Of a DNA stretch of 64,000 bases, positions 17,913 through 26,353 are shown piece by piece (position 1 is the first letter of the stretch; every line of letters begins with the position of its first letter). The stretch covers positions 1,984,001 through 2,048,000 of the forward strand of contig NZ_AP022579.1 in the NCBI RefSeq assembly GCF_010731295.1, written 5' to 3'. The translations under genes were made by a program, and so were the position numbers. Origin of the DNA: Mycolicibacterium boenickei (GTDB lineage: Bacteria; Actinomycetota; Actinomycetes; Mycobacteriales; Mycobacteriaceae). Below the pieces are notes generated by a model that was not told the origin of the DNA, searched no databases, and saw only the letters and a program-made list of their open reading frames with translations.

Positions 17913-18967
17913 ATGAAATCGGCCTTTCTCCCTGATGTTGGATTGGCGGCTCCGCCACCGGAAGCCAGGTCGGCTGCGCTGCCGCCCAGCCCGTCCGGAT
18001 AGAACTGCATGGCCCACTTGCGGATTGCGGTGAAGCCCTCGTACTCGGCGGTGGCCAGCGCCGGAGGGTCGGAATAGCGCTGGTGTGACCAGATGTGGAT
18101 GTCCTGGGTGAATTGGCGGATCACCTCGTCGCCGAACTCGTTGGCGCGCTGGGCTGCTCGGGGGCTGTCCTTGCCTGGGGTCCGGCCGATGTAGACCATG
18201 AACCGCACGTCGGAGGTGGACTCGTCGACCGGGGTCACCGCGGAGATGGTGCGGTTGTCGATCATTCCCCAGCTCTTGGTCACCGCGATGCCAAGGCCGC
18301 CGTTGATCGCCTCGACGCCGCTGCGCACGTCGTCGATCGACTGCTGATCGTCGCCCTCGAAGGTGATGGTGAAGTCGACATAGGAGATCGGTGCGGCGAA
18401 GTCGTGGCGGGTGAACACCGGAACGATCGGGGTCTGGTGCACGAACTTGAAGTGCGCGAAATCGACGCCGTTCTCCAGGACGTATTGCGGATGCAGCTCG
18501 AGCCCTTCGCGGAACAGTCGCTGCTGGGGGTAGTAGTCGGCGGCGCTGCTGCCGTCGGCGAACGACGCGAACACGTCCGGTGCGTCGAAGAACGGCTCCC
18601 GCCCCTCGATGTCGTGCCAGATGTAGACGGCCTCGTTGAGTTCCGCGACGGGGTAGGTGCGCATGCGGCGGCCGCGGTTGGGCCGGTCCTGGTACGGGAT
18701 GCACACGTTGCGGCCCTCGGCGTTCCACTGCCAGCCGTGGAACGGGCACTGGATGACCTCGCCGACCACCTGGCCGCCGAACCCCAGGTGGGCGCCCAGG
18801 TGCTCGCAGAAGGCGTTCATCACGGTTACCTGCCCGGACTCCGAGCGCCAGGCGACCATCTCCTCGCCGAAGTACTTCATGGCATGGACAGCTCCGACGT
18901 CGATCTGGTCCGACCAGGCGACTTGGAACCATCCTGTCGGCTTCATCGACAACGGCGGTTTGGCCAT
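17909..18967 (-). CDS. Rieske non-heme iron oxygenase, oxygenase subunit
   Basis: 352 residues. The Rieske [2Fe-2S] motif is complete: C54-x-H56 and C74-x2-H77 (FCEHLGAHL, then CPFHGWQW). The mononuclear iron site is NGVDFAHFKFVH, a DxxHxxxxH pattern. The length and the MKPTGWFQVAWSDQI start resemble KshA-type and other mycobacterial monooxygenase oxygenases, which need a separate reductase; none is adjacent. The substrate is unknown, with a steroid or other hydrophobic ring compound possible. First gene of a pair with the DapB-like gene and facing a TetR regulator. Confidence 0.88.
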   Translation of the reverse strand: MAKPPLSMKPTGWFQVAWSDQIDVGAVHAMKYFGEEMVAWRSESGQVTVMNAFCEHLGAHLGFGGQVVGEVIQCPFHGWQWNAEGRNVCIPYQDRPNRGRRMRTYPVAELNEAVYIWHDIEGREPFFDAPDVFASFADGSSAADYYPQQRLFREGLELHPQYVLENGVDFAHFKFVHQTPIVPVFTRHDFAAPISYVDFTITFEGDDQQSIDDVRSGVEAINGGLGIAVTKSWGMIDNRTISAVTPVDESTSDVRFMVYIGRTPGKDSPRAAQRANEFGDEVIRQFTQDIHIWSHQRYSDPPALATAEYEGFTAIRKWAMQFYPDGLGGSAADLASGGGAANPTSGRKADFI

Positions 18968-18985
18968 GACGGGAATCGTAGGAGC

Positions 18986-19018
18986 TTCTGTGAAACTTTG
19001 GAAGAGGGTTCTGTGAAA
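18986..19018. promoter_or_regulatory. Two direct repeats TTCTGTGAAA, candidate regulator site
   Basis: TTCTGTGAAA occurs at 18986-18995 and 19009-19018, 23 bp apart start to start (about two helical turns). Each is itself a small palindrome (TTC-N3-GAA). The repeats fill the 71-bp divergent interval between the Rieske gene and the TetR gene, just upstream of the latter's -10 element. Confidence 0.55.
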
Positions 19019-19025
19019 AAGGGGG

Positions 19026-19031
19026 TAGCCT
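19026..19031 (+). promoter_or_regulatory. -10 element TAGCCT, leaderless-type promoter
   Basis: TAGCCT followed by 7 nt and the ATG at 19039. GGGAG lies directly before the ATG, too close for a normal ribosome site, so a leaderless mRNA is likelier. Confidence 0.45.
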
Positions 19032-19038
19032 CTGGGAG

Positions 19039-19683
19039 ATGACCGACGCCGACGTTGTTGCGCGCCGCACCAACCGGCGCGGTGAGGCCACGCGCGAGAA
19101 CATGCTGGAAGCCGCCCGCAAGACCCTGGCCACCGGCGATCCTGGCGCGGTCTCGGCCAACCGGATCGCCAAGGACATCGGCGTCACCTGGGGTGCGGTG
19201 AAGTACCAGTTCGGCGACATCGACGGGTTCTGGGCCGCCGTGCTGCAGCGCACCGCCGAGCGTCGCGCCGGGATGTTCAGTCACCACGACAGCGCTGCAT
19301 CGTTGCGCCAGCGCGTCGCCGCCATCATCGACCTGCTCTATGACGGACTGACCGCAGGCGATTCACGCGCGATCGAGAATCTGCGTGCGTCCCTGCCGCG
19401 GGATCCCGCCGAACTCGAACGGCTCTATCCGAAGACCGCCGCGGAGCTGTCGTCCTGGGGGCGGGGCTGGCTACAAACCTGTCAGCAGGCCTTCGCCGAC
19501 CTCGGTGTCGACCCCGAGCGGGTCCGTGAGGTCGCCGCGTTCATCCCCGGCGCCATGCGTGGCATCACCTCCGAGCGTCAACTCGGCAGCTTCATCGACC
19601 TCGACGTGGCCCGGCGGGGACTGACCAACGCGATCGTCACGTACCTAGAAGAGTCTCGGTCACAGCGCTCTGATCACCAGTAA
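19039..19683 (+). CDS. TetR family transcriptional regulator
   Basis: 214 residues. The TetR-type helix-turn-helix spans about 14-62 (ATRENMLEAARKTLATGDP, then NRIAKDIGVTWGAVKYQFGD). The C-terminal helical ligand domain has no obvious ligand signature. Divergent from the Rieske/DapB-like pair with two direct repeats between them, so it is probably the local repressor. Next gene on the strand (ttfA) has its own promoter. Confidence 0.9.
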   Translation: MTDADVVARRTNRRGEATRENMLEAARKTLATGDPGAVSANRIAKDIGVTWGAVKYQFGDIDGFWAAVLQRTAERRAGMFSHHDSAASLRQRVAAIIDLLYDGLTAGDSRAIENLRASLPRDPAELERLYPKTAAELSSWGRGWLQTCQQAFADLGVDPERVREVAAFIPGAMRGITSERQLGSFIDLDVARRGLTNAIVTYLEESRSQRSDHQ

Positions 19684-19729
19684 CCGGGTTGTGACCTCAC
19701 AAGGCTGGGGCTTTCCCGCTGTCAACAAG

Positions 19730-19735
19730 TAGGCT
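19730..19735 (+). promoter_or_regulatory. -10 element TAGGCT of ttfA, leaderless type
   Basis: TAGGCT, 7 nt, then ATG 19743, with no ribosome site between. Confidence 0.5.
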
Positions 19736-19742
19736 ATGCCCG

Positions 19743-20609
19743 ATGGTCCCGCTCTGGTTCACGCTGTCCGCACTCTGTTTCGTGGGTGCGGCGGTGCTGC
19801 TGTACGTCGACATCGACCGTCGACGTGGGTTGGGACGGCGCCGCAAGTCGTGGGCGAAGTCGCATGGCTTCGATTACGAGCACGAGTCGCACGAGATCCT
19901 CAAGCGCTGGAAGCGCGGGGTGATGTCGACCGTCGGTGACGTCACGGCCAAGAACGTCGTACTCGGCCAGATCCGTGGCGAGGCGGTGTTCATCTTTGAC
20001 ATCGAAGAAGTGGCGACGGTGATCGCACTTCACCGCAAGGTCGGCACGAACGTGGTCGTCGATCTGCGGCTCAAGGGCATCAAGGAACCCCGGGAGAGCG
20101 ATATCTGGCTCCTCGGCGCGATCGGCCCGCGGATGGTGTACTCCACCAACCTCGACGCCGCTCGCCGTGCCTGCGACCGCCGGATGGTCACATTCGCCCA
20201 CACCGCGCCCGATTGCGCCGAGATCATGTGGAACGAGCAGAACTGGACGCTCGTCAGCATGCCGGTCACGAGCACCCGTGCTCAATGGGACGAGGGGCTG
20301 CGCACCGTGCGCCAGTTCAACGACCTGTTGCGGGTGCTGCCGCCGGTTCCGCAGAACGGTGTGGCGCCGCAGTCGGGTCAGGGCAGCCAGGCGGCGTTGG
20401 CGCGTCGCGCGGGCTCGCCCAGCCGCCCCTTGGCGCCTACCCCCGCCGGCCGCCGGGAGTTGCCGCCGGGCCGGGCCGACTCGGCACCCGGACGTGGTGA
20501 CATCAGCCGCTATACGCAACCGCGCCAGGAGCCGGGCCGCCCGGACGCGGTCCGTCGGACCCCGCCGCCGGCACGCAACGGGCGCCACGCACCGCACTAC
20601 CAGCGCTAG
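19743..20609 (+). CDS. ttfA: Trehalose monomycolate transport factor A homologue
   Basis: 288 residues. One N-terminal membrane segment (about 4-24), a globular cytoplasmic domain (about 30-200, with HGFDYEHESHEILKRWKRG) and a long disordered Pro/Arg/Gly tail. This corresponds to Rv0383c/MSMEG_0736, TtfA, reported to work with MmpL3 in moving trehalose monomycolate to the outer membrane in mycobacteria. The position near clpB agrees with the M. tuberculosis order (Rv0383c next to Rv0384c clpB). Identification rests on topology, recalled sequence and synteny. Confidence 0.82.
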   Translation: MVPLWFTLSALCFVGAAVLLYVDIDRRRGLGRRRKSWAKSHGFDYEHESHEILKRWKRGVMSTVGDVTAKNVVLGQIRGEAVFIFDIEEVATVIALHRKVGTNVVVDLRLKGIKEPRESDIWLLGAIGPRMVYSTNLDAARRACDRRMVTFAHTAPDCAEIMWNEQNWTLVSMPVTSTRAQWDEGLRTVRQFNDLLRVLPPVPQNGVAPQSGQGSQAALARRAGSPSRPLAPTPAGRRELPPGRADSAPGRGDISRYTQPRQEPGRPDAVRRTPPPARNGRHAPHYQR

Positions 20610-20643
20610 CCGGCGCAACGGAACAGTTCAGTAACCTGTCGGC

Positions 20644-21420
20644 ATGCCTCGTCCCGTTGCGCTGATCACTGGACCGACCTCGGGTCTGGGCGCAGGGTTC
20701 GCCCGCCGGTACGCGCGTGACGGCTATGACCTCGTCCTCGTGGCGCGCGACGGCGCCCGGTTGGAACAACTCGCTGCCGAACTGCATGACGAGGCAGGCG
20801 TGGACGTCGAGGTGCTTCCCGCCGACCTGGCATGCGCTCCGGACCGGGCGAAGGTGGCCGATCGGTTGCGGGCCGGCGTGCAGGTGCTGGTGAACAATGC
20901 CGGGTTCGGCACGTCGGGTGAATTCTGGACCGCCGAGCTGGCCCAGTTGCAGGCCCAATTGGATGTCAACGTCACCGCGGTGATGGAGCTGACGCACGCC
21001 GTGTTGCCGTCGATGATCGACGCGGGCACCGGCACGATCATCAACGTGGCCAGCGTCGCCGGGCTGGTGCCCGGACGCGGATCGACCTACTCGGCGTCCA
21101 AGGCCTGGGTCGTCTCGTTCAGCGAGGGGCTGGCCAATGGACTGGGCGGCACCGGGGTCGGCGTGCACGCGCTGTGCCCGGGTTTCGTCCACACCGAGTT
21201 TCATGCCCGCGCGGGCATCGACATGGCGGGCACACCGTCGTTCCTGTGGCTGCAGGTCGAGGACGTGGTGCGTGACTGCCTGGCCGACGTGGCCGCAGGC
21301 AAGGTGGTCATCGTGCCCGGCCTGCAGTACAAGGTGCTCACCACCGGGGGCCGGCTGGTTCCGCGAAACCTGGTGCGCGCCATGACAAAAGCAGTGGGAA
21401 AAGGTCGTGGGAGAACTTAG
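20644..21420 (+). CDS. Short-chain dehydrogenase/reductase
   Basis: 258 residues, classical SDR. The cofactor motif is [19 protein letters not shown], followed by NNAGFG and the catalytic Ser in NVASVAG and YSASK (Tyr/Lys). An Arg-containing [11 protein letters not shown] after beta-2 suggests NADPH preference. The C-terminus ([20 protein letters not shown]) resembles the group of mycobacterial SDRs annotated as ketoacyl or fatty-acyl reductases. The substrate is unknown. It follows ttfA by 34 bp and may be in the same transcript. Confidence 0.88.
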   Translation: MPRPVALITGPTSGLGAGFARRYARDGYDLVLVARDGARLEQLAAELHDEAGVDVEVLPADLACAPDRAKVADRLRAGVQVLVNNAGFGTSGEFWTAELAQLQAQLDVNVTAVMELTHAVLPSMIDAGTGTIINVASVAGLVPGRGSTYSASKAWVVSFSEGLANGLGGTGVGVHALCPGFVHTEFHARAGIDMAGTPSFLWLQVEDVVRDCLADVAAGKVVIVPGLQYKVLTTGGRLVPRNLVRAMTKAVGKGRGRT

Positions 21421-21432
21421 AACAGAACTGAC

Positions 21433-22329
21433 GTGGCAGTGCGGGCGCTGATCGCGGCGGTGATGGCGGTACTTCTCGTCGTCACCGCGGGATGCTCATC
21501 CGATCAACCGGCGCGCACCTTTGAAGCGTCGACCGCCCAGCTCGGCGAATCGCTGGACATCCTCGGCTGGAACCTGAAGGTGTCGGATCTGCGGTTCGAC
21601 TCCGAACACGTACTCATCGACGTCGAGGGCTCGGCTTCCGGCGATGCGCACGCCAAACCCGAGGACATCCGGTTCGGCCTGTACGGCGCCCTGGCGCATC
21701 CGATCGAGGCCGACGCGCTGCACGGCTGCGACGGCCTCACCAACCTGGGCCTGCGGCCACTGGCCGCGTCGGCACCCGACAAGCTCAGCGGCACAGTCTG
21801 CTTGGGGCCGCAGCGGGACCAGAGTCAGGTACGCGGGGTGTACGTGTACTCGCCGCGCGAGCGGATCGCGGGCACCACGATCGCCTATCCGGCAGCCTTC
21901 CCGGTCGGGGTGCTGCCCACCAGCGTCGACGATGCCGGGGTCACCCTCAAGTCCACCAGCGTGGACGCGTTCAGCGCCGACGGCGGACAACTGGCACCGA
22001 CCGCGATGGGCGACCCCACCGCCTTCAACGGCAAGGGCTACATGCTGATGGGTCTCGAAATCGATGGCGCGGCAAAGCGTTATGCCGACGATGCGGCGGC
22101 ACGTGGCGGTCCGCTGATGGTGGTGGCCGGCCCATCGCTGCCGCCGCCGGGGCTCAGCCGTGCCTGCTCGGCGTACGGCTCGTCGGTGCTGATCCTGCCC
22201 GAGGCCTCGCGTGAGGCCGTCAACGTGCGGGCCTCGCTGTGTACGCAGGGGGAGATGACCGCGGCCTTGCTGTATGCCTCGGTTTCCGTGATCGGCACCC
22301 ACGCTGCCCTGTGGACCACCCGTGGTTGA
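21433..22329 (+). CDS. Putative lipoprotein, conserved in mycobacteria
   Basis: 298 residues, beginning at GTG 21433. The signal peptide is hydrophobic (about 4-18) and ends in a lipobox-like VTAGC with Cys21 as lipidation site, followed by SSDQ. The mature part is beta-rich without a recognised domain. Position between an SDR and the SpoU methyltransferase matches Rv0381c next to Rv0380c. It overlaps the methyltransferase start by 8 bp. Function unknown. Confidence 0.78.
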   Translation: MAVRALIAAVMAVLLVVTAGCSSDQPARTFEASTAQLGESLDILGWNLKVSDLRFDSEHVLIDVEGSASGDAHAKPEDIRFGLYGALAHPIEADALHGCDGLTNLGLRPLAASAPDKLSGTVCLGPQRDQSQVRGVYVYSPRERIAGTTIAYPAAFPVGVLPTSVDDAGVTLKSTSVDAFSADGGQLAPTAMGDPTAFNGKGYMLMGLEIDGAAKRYADDAAARGGPLMVVAGPSLPPPGLSRACSAYGSSVLILPEASREAVNVRASLCTQGEMTAALLYASVSVIGTHAALWTTRG

Positions 22330-22975
22330 GGCCGTCGGCCCCACTGAGTGGGGAGAGTCCCCGGGCGTGGGACCGTGGGAGGGGCCATTACCCACCGGTG
22401 CCGACGCCGCACGGTATGACCCCGAGCTCCTGCGCGACGGAGATACCCGCAATGTCGTTGACGCCTACCGGTATTGGACCCGGGAAGCGATCATCGCCGA
22501 TATCGACCGGCGCCGGCATCGGCTGCACATCGCGATCGAGAACTTCGGCAACGACGCCAACATCGGTGCGGTGGTACGCACCGCCAATGCCTTCGCCGTC
22601 GACACCGTGCACATCGTGGGGAAGCGCAGGTGGAACCGGCGGGGTGCCATGGTCACCGACCGCTATCAGCGGTTGTGTCACCACGACACCACCGCCGAAC
22701 TGCTGGCGTTCGCCGCCGACGCCGGGTTGACCGTCGTCGCGGTGGACAACGTGCCCGGCGCCGTGCGGCTGGAACAGACCGAACTACCGCGCGACTGCCT
22801 GCTGATCTTCGGGCAGGAGGGCCCGGGCATCACGCCGGAGGCACAGGCCGGCGCGGCGGTGACGGTCTCCATCGCTCAGTTCGGGTCGACCCGCAGCATC
22901 AACGCAGGAGTCGCGGCGGGAATTGCCATGCATGCGTGGATCACTCGTCACGCGGACTTTTCGCAGGCCTGGTAG
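22322..22975 (+). CDS. SpoU/TrmH family RNA 2'-O-methyltransferase
   Basis: 217 residues, SPOUT fold. All three family motifs are present: motif 1 NDANIGAVVRTANAF, motif 2 LLIFGQEGPGI, and motif 3 SIAQFGSTRSINAGVAAGIA, which forms the knotted SAM site. It 2'-O-methylates tRNA or rRNA; the target base is not predictable. GTG 22322 lies inside the lipoprotein gene. The 3' end overlaps the convergent deaminase by 35 bp. Likely equivalent of Rv0380c. Confidence 0.9.
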   Translation: MVEAVGPTEWGESPGVGPWEGPLPTGADAARYDPELLRDGDTRNVVDAYRYWTREAIIADIDRRRHRLHIAIENFGNDANIGAVVRTANAFAVDTVHIVGKRRWNRRGAMVTDRYQRLCHHDTTAELLAFAADAGLTVVAVDNVPGAVRLEQTELPRDCLLIFGQEGPGITPEAQAGAAVTVSIAQFGSTRSINAGVAAGIAMHAWITRHADFSQAW

Positions 22976-23468
22976 AGGTCGGGGCTCCGGGCACCCGGCG
23001 TTCGCCGCCGTTGCGCTCCTGCCAGAGTTTGTAGACATCGACCGCGGCGTCGCGAGGTTCGTAGCGCATCGGTAGCCGGCGTTCATTCCACGGCTTGGCG
23101 AACTCGTCGTAGAAGGTGTTCAGCTCGAAGTACTTTCGATCGTCGACGTAGTGCGGTTTGTAGGCGTCCCGGGTGGTCAGGAACACGACTTCGTCCGGCG
23201 AGCAGTAGTAGAGCGAGCCCAGGCACATCGGGCAGGGCTGGGCCAGGACATAGATCGTGGCCCCGGTCAGGTGTTCGGTGCCGAGCTCGGTGCATGCCTT
23301 GCGGATCGCGAGGATCTCCGCGTGTGCGGTGGGATCGTGGGTCTGGGCAACCAGGTTCGGGCTCTCGGCCAGGATCTCGCCGTCTTTGACGATGACCGTC
23401 GCGAACGGACGGCCGCCCTCGGCGACGTTCTGGCGTGCGATGTCGATGGTGCGTTGTGCGAAGTCCAT
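22941..23468 (-). CDS. Nucleoside/guanine deaminase family protein
   Basis: 175 residues, CDA fold. The zinc site is H49-A-E51 (TAHAEILAIRKA) and C79-x2-C82 (QPCPMCLGSLYY). This is the guanine deaminase/CMP-dCMP deaminase type of small amidine deaminase. ATG 23468 has GAGGAGG at 5-nt spacing; an in-frame start at 23498 is rejected. It follows cynS by 26 bp in the cyanate run, so it may act on a related nitrogen compound; this link is inference from position. Confidence 0.85.
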   Translation of the reverse strand: MDFAQRTIDIARQNVAEGGRPFATVIVKDGEILAESPNLVAQTHDPTAHAEILAIRKACTELGTEHLTGATIYVLAQPCPMCLGSLYYCSPDEVVFLTTRDAYKPHYVDDRKYFELNTFYDEFAKPWNERRLPMRYEPRDAAVDVYKLWQERNGGERRVPGAPTSTRPAKSPRDE

Positions 23469-23494
23469 GGGGCCTCCTCGGTTATCGGAATCGA

Positions 23495-23965
23495 TCAAAA
23501 GGGTTTGGTGGGAAGGTATTTGCCGTCCAGTGTGATGACGGCGCGCTCCCCGCCTTCGGGATCGGCGACCTTGCGCACATCGAGCTTGAAGTTGATGGCG
23601 CTGATGATGCCGTCACCGAACTGTTCGTGGACCAATGCCTTCAGCGTCGTGCCATAGACCTGGAGCATCTCGTAGAAGCGGTAGATCGTCGGGTCGGTGG
23701 GGACACCGCCGGGGATCGAGCCACGGGTCGGAATGGTCTGCAGCAGCATTGCGGCATCGTCGTCGAGGCCGAGCAGCGCGGCCACCGCGATGGCTGACTG
23801 GGCCGGCAGCGCGTGCTGCCCGAGGACAGCGGCGGTCACGAAGGCAGGTGAGAGCTCGGCGGCATCCGCGATCTGCTGCCAGGTGAGGTCCTTGCGGGTC
23901 TTGGCCTCCACGGCTGCGGTGGCCAGGGCCTGTCGAGCGGTCGGATCAAATTGGGCGTGCACCAT
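23495..23965 (-). CDS. cynS: Cyanate hydratase (cyanase)
   Basis: Converts cyanate and bicarbonate to carbamate (then ammonia) and CO2. 156 residues, exactly the E. coli length. The N-terminal helix-turn-helix-like dimer domain is followed by the catalytic residues at their usual numbers: R96 and E99 in IYRFYEM and S122 in [13 protein letters not shown] 23965 follows AAGGAAAGGA; the upstream in-frame extension to 24172 is spurious. It lies 37 bp after the carbonic anhydrase, which supplies or recycles bicarbonate. Confidence 0.95.
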   Translation of the reverse strand: MVHAQFDPTARQALATAAVEAKTRKDLTWQQIADAAELSPAFVTAAVLGQHALPAQSAIAVAALLGLDDDAAMLLQTIPTRGSIPGGVPTDPTIYRFYEMLQVYGTTLKALVHEQFGDGIISAINFKLDVRKVADPEGGERAVITLDGKYLPTKPF

Positions 23966-24002
23966 TTTCGGTGTCCTTTCCTTGTGGGGTTTTTGGGAGG
24001 GA

Positions 24003-24581
24003 TCAGGGGTTGTCGACAGCGGACACCACGCCGCTGGCGATGTCGAAGACCCAGCCGTGCAGCGTGACGGCGTGGGCGGCAAGGGCCCGGGCCACGGCGG
24101 GATGGGTGGCGAGGTTCGCCACCTGTGCACGTACGTTCTCGTGCACAAGGTGTGAAACCTTGTCTGTATCAACGGGTTGAGTTGAATTCGGCCGATCGTT
24201 GCCGGCTTGGCGCAGCCATTGGGCTGTGGTCGGCATGGCGCTCAGGTCGTGGTTCTCGGCCAGCGCGGTCATCGCGCCGCAGCCGGAATGACCGCACACC
24301 ACGATGCGGGACACACCCAGCGCCGACACGGCGTATTCGACGCTGGCGGCGATGCCGTCCGCGGCTGGGTGGTAGGCCGGCACCAGGTTGCCCGCGGTAC
24401 GTATGACGAACAGCTCGCCCGGTTCACTGCCGGTGATCAACTCCGGGACCACGCGGGCATCGGAGCAACCGATGAACAGCGTGTGCGGGCGGTGCGTGGT
24501 GGCGAGGTGGGCGAACAGGTCGGCCTTCGCGGGAAACGTGTCGCGCTGGAACAGGGCGATGCCCTCGGCAAGGTCGTACAT
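24003..24581 (-). CDS. cynT: Beta-class carbonic anhydrase (CynT-like)
   Basis: 192 residues. Zinc ligands are in GCSDARV (Cys39, Asp41) and GHSGCGAM (His and Cys), with the RTAGN motif between. In cyanate operons this enzyme prevents loss of bicarbonate during cyanase turnover. Between cynR and cynS on the same strand. A short 69-bp leader separates it from cynR, containing a regulator-like ATAG-N7-CTAT element and the palindrome CGCTATAGCG (24604-24613). Confidence 0.92.
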   Translation of the reverse strand: MYDLAEGIALFQRDTFPAKADLFAHLATTHRPHTLFIGCSDARVVPELITGSEPGELFVIRTAGNLVPAYHPAADGIAASVEYAVSALGVSRIVVCGHSGCGAMTALAENHDLSAMPTTAQWLRQAGNDRPNSTQPVDTDKVSHLVHENVRAQVANLATHPAVARALAAHAVTLHGWVFDIASGVVSAVDNP

Positions 24582-24639
24582 GCCAACTACCTTGCGCGCG
24601 AATCGCTATAGCGTCCAATACTTAGTTTCCATCGGACCG

Positions 24640-24654
24640 ATAGGTGGTGTCTAT
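24640..24654. promoter_or_regulatory. Second CynR-like site ATAG-N7-CTAT
   Basis: Shares the ATAG-N7-CTAT (T-N11-A) layout with the perfect palindrome upstream of cynR; 11 of 15 positions agree. It overlaps the cynR stop codon and lies about 60 bp upstream of cynT, suitable for activating a separate cynT promoter. Confidence 0.45.
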
Positions 24655-25541
24655 GGTTCCCGATGATTGGAGTAGCGATCCGCGATCGCGCTGAAAGCTC
24701 GCGCGGCCGCGGACTGATACCCCGCCGAACGGTGCAGGAGCACGACGTCGCGTGACGGCAGCGGGGGATCGGGCCGGATCGGGTGAAGGTCGGCCTGTGC
24801 CTGCGTGATCGCGTCCGGCAACACCGTGGCGAGCGTGCCGAGGCGCACGAATTCGATCAATGCGCTGATGGAGTTCGCCTCGATCGCGATGTGGGGCGTG
24901 ACGTTCTGGGCGGCGAAGAACTCGTCGATGTAGTTGCGCGTCGCGAAATCTCGGCTGAGCAAGGCCAAGGGTTGGGAGGGCAGATCCGCGATCGCGAACG
25001 CGGTGGCGCGCGGATGGAGGGGATGGGCGGCGCCCACGACGAGGCTGAGGGTCTCGGTGAAGAGCGCCGATGCAGTCACCCCCGCAGCGTGGTGGCCCGC
25101 GAAGGCGATGCCCAGGTCGATGCGGTCGGCGAGCAGGTCCGCTTCGAGCAGATCCTGGGTGGTCTCGATGACCGTGAGGGTGACACCGGGATGCGCGGCA
25201 TGGAACTGCCGCACCAGTGGGCCGATCAGGTAGGCGGTGATGGTCGGCGTCATCGCGATCCGAAGGTGGCCGCGGCTCAGGTCGTGCACGTCATGGACTG
25301 CCCGCTCGGCGGCATCGAGGTCTTGCAACGCCAGACGTCCGTGCTGGGCGTAGGCCTCGCCGGCGTCGGTCAGCCGTACCGAGCGCCCGGAGCGATCGAG
25401 GAGGGTGGTGCCGACCTCCCGTTCCAGCTGTTTGATCTGCTGCGACAGGGTGGGTTGTGACACATGCAGGGCCTCGGCCGCCCTGGTGAAGTTGCCGTGA
25501 TCGGCGACGGCCAGCAGGTAGCGCAGGTGTCGCAGCTCCAT
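24651..25541 (-). CDS. cynR: LysR-type regulator of the cyanate genes (CynR-like)
   Basis: 296 residues. N-terminal LysR helix-turn-helix (MELRHLRYLLAVADHGNFTR, then AAEALHVSQPTLSQQIKQLE) and C-terminal periplasmic-binding-like effector domain (about 90-290). It is placed first in the run cynR-cynT-cynS-deaminase on the same strand; in E. coli cynR is divergent, so the layout differs. A perfect 15-bp palindrome lies 12 bp upstream of its ATG. Cyanate as inducer is inferred from the neighbours. Confidence 0.88.
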   Translation of the reverse strand: MELRHLRYLLAVADHGNFTRAAEALHVSQPTLSQQIKQLEREVGTTLLDRSGRSVRLTDAGEAYAQHGRLALQDLDAAERAVHDVHDLSRGHLRIAMTPTITAYLIGPLVRQFHAAHPGVTLTVIETTQDLLEADLLADRIDLGIAFAGHHAAGVTASALFTETLSLVVGAAHPLHPRATAFAIADLPSQPLALLSRDFATRNYIDEFFAAQNVTPHIAIEANSISALIEFVRLGTLATVLPDAITQAQADLHPIRPDPPLPSRDVVLLHRSAGYQSAAARAFSAIADRYSNHREP

Positions 25542-25552
25542 CGGCTCAATCT

Positions 25553-25567
25553 ATAGGCATTGCCTAT
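25553..25567. promoter_or_regulatory. LysR-type operator ATAGGCATTGCCTAT
   Basis: A perfect palindrome around T25560 with the LysR T-N11-A layout, 12 bp upstream of the cynR start and 58 bp upstream of the divergent ankyrin gene. Position predicts autoregulation. Confidence 0.7.
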
Positions 25568-25624
25568 CGCGGTGATGAGAACTGCGTCTTGGACACTATG
25601 GATCAAGCCCGGCAGGTTGGAAAC

Positions 25625-26326
25625 ATGCCTGGTTCCCTTCGTGTCCTCAGCTGCGCTGCTGCCGCGCTGTCCGTGATGGCGGCGACCGCTGCAGGTTGCA
25701 CGTCCCCGGACGTCGCGACTGTCGCCACCACCGTGGCGCCCGTACCTGGTCCGGATCTGCTGACGGCGGCCTCGAACAACGATGTAGCCCAGGTGCGCGA
25801 CCTGATCGGGCGCGGCGCCGACCTCGAGGTGCGCGACGAACGCGGACGCACGCCGCTTGTCGCGGCCACCAAGAACGGTGCCACCGACGCCGCGCGGGCG
25901 TTGATCGAGGCCGGTGCCGACGTCAATGCCAAGGACGACCTGCAGGACTCTGCCTATCTCTACGCCGGCGCCGAGGGTCTCGATGACATCCTCGAGCTGA
26001 CGCTGTCGCACGGGGCCGACGTGCGCAGCGTCAACCGCTACGGCGGGACCGCACTGATTCCCGCGAGCGAGCACGGACATGTCAGCACGGTGCGCAGACT
26101 TATCGCCGCCGGCGTCGACGTGAACCACGTCAACAAGCCGCAATGGACGGCGTTGCACGAAGCCATCGTGTACGGCGACGGATCCGTCAGGTACCAGCAC
26201 GTGGTGCGCGCGCTGCTTGACGCGGGGGCGGATCAGTCGATTCGCGACGGGTCCGGGCGCACCGCGCTGGACAACGCCGAGCGACTCGGCCAGGTTCAGG
26301 TGGCAGCCATCCTGCGCTCACGATGA
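25625..26326 (+). CDS. Ankyrin repeat lipoprotein
   Basis: 233 residues. Signal peptide with lipobox ATAAGC and lipidated Cys25, then a short Thr/Val/Pro linker, then about five ankyrin repeats from residue 50 to the end (for example DLIGRGADLEVRDERGRTPL and ALIEAGADVNAKD). Ankyrin repeats bind proteins; a lipid anchor places this one on the outer face of the cytoplasmic membrane or exported. ATG 25625 is chosen because it starts the signal peptide; the frame opens at 25589. Divergent from cynR. The partner is unknown. Confidence 0.88.
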   Translation: MPGSLRVLSCAAAALSVMAATAAGCTSPDVATVATTVAPVPGPDLLTAASNNDVAQVRDLIGRGADLEVRDERGRTPLVAATKNGATDAARALIEAGADVNAKDDLQDSAYLYAGAEGLDDILELTLSHGADVRSVNRYGGTALIPASEHGHVSTVRRLIAAGVDVNHVNKPQWTALHEAIVYGDGSVRYQHVVRALLDAGADQSIRDGSGRTALDNAERLGQVQVAAILRSR

Positions 26327-26353
26327 AAACCCAAGAAAGGGAGCACTTTTAGC

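Noticed and set aside
16833..19253. 806-codon open frame joining the DapB-like protein to upstream sequence
   Set aside because: Only the last 359 codons are meaningful. The upstream part is out of frame with the Rieske gene that occupies that DNA.
24604..24613. CGCTATAGCG as a main operator of cynT
   Set aside because: A 10-bp palindrome is short and its half-site differs from the CynR site before cynR; kept only as a remark under cynT.
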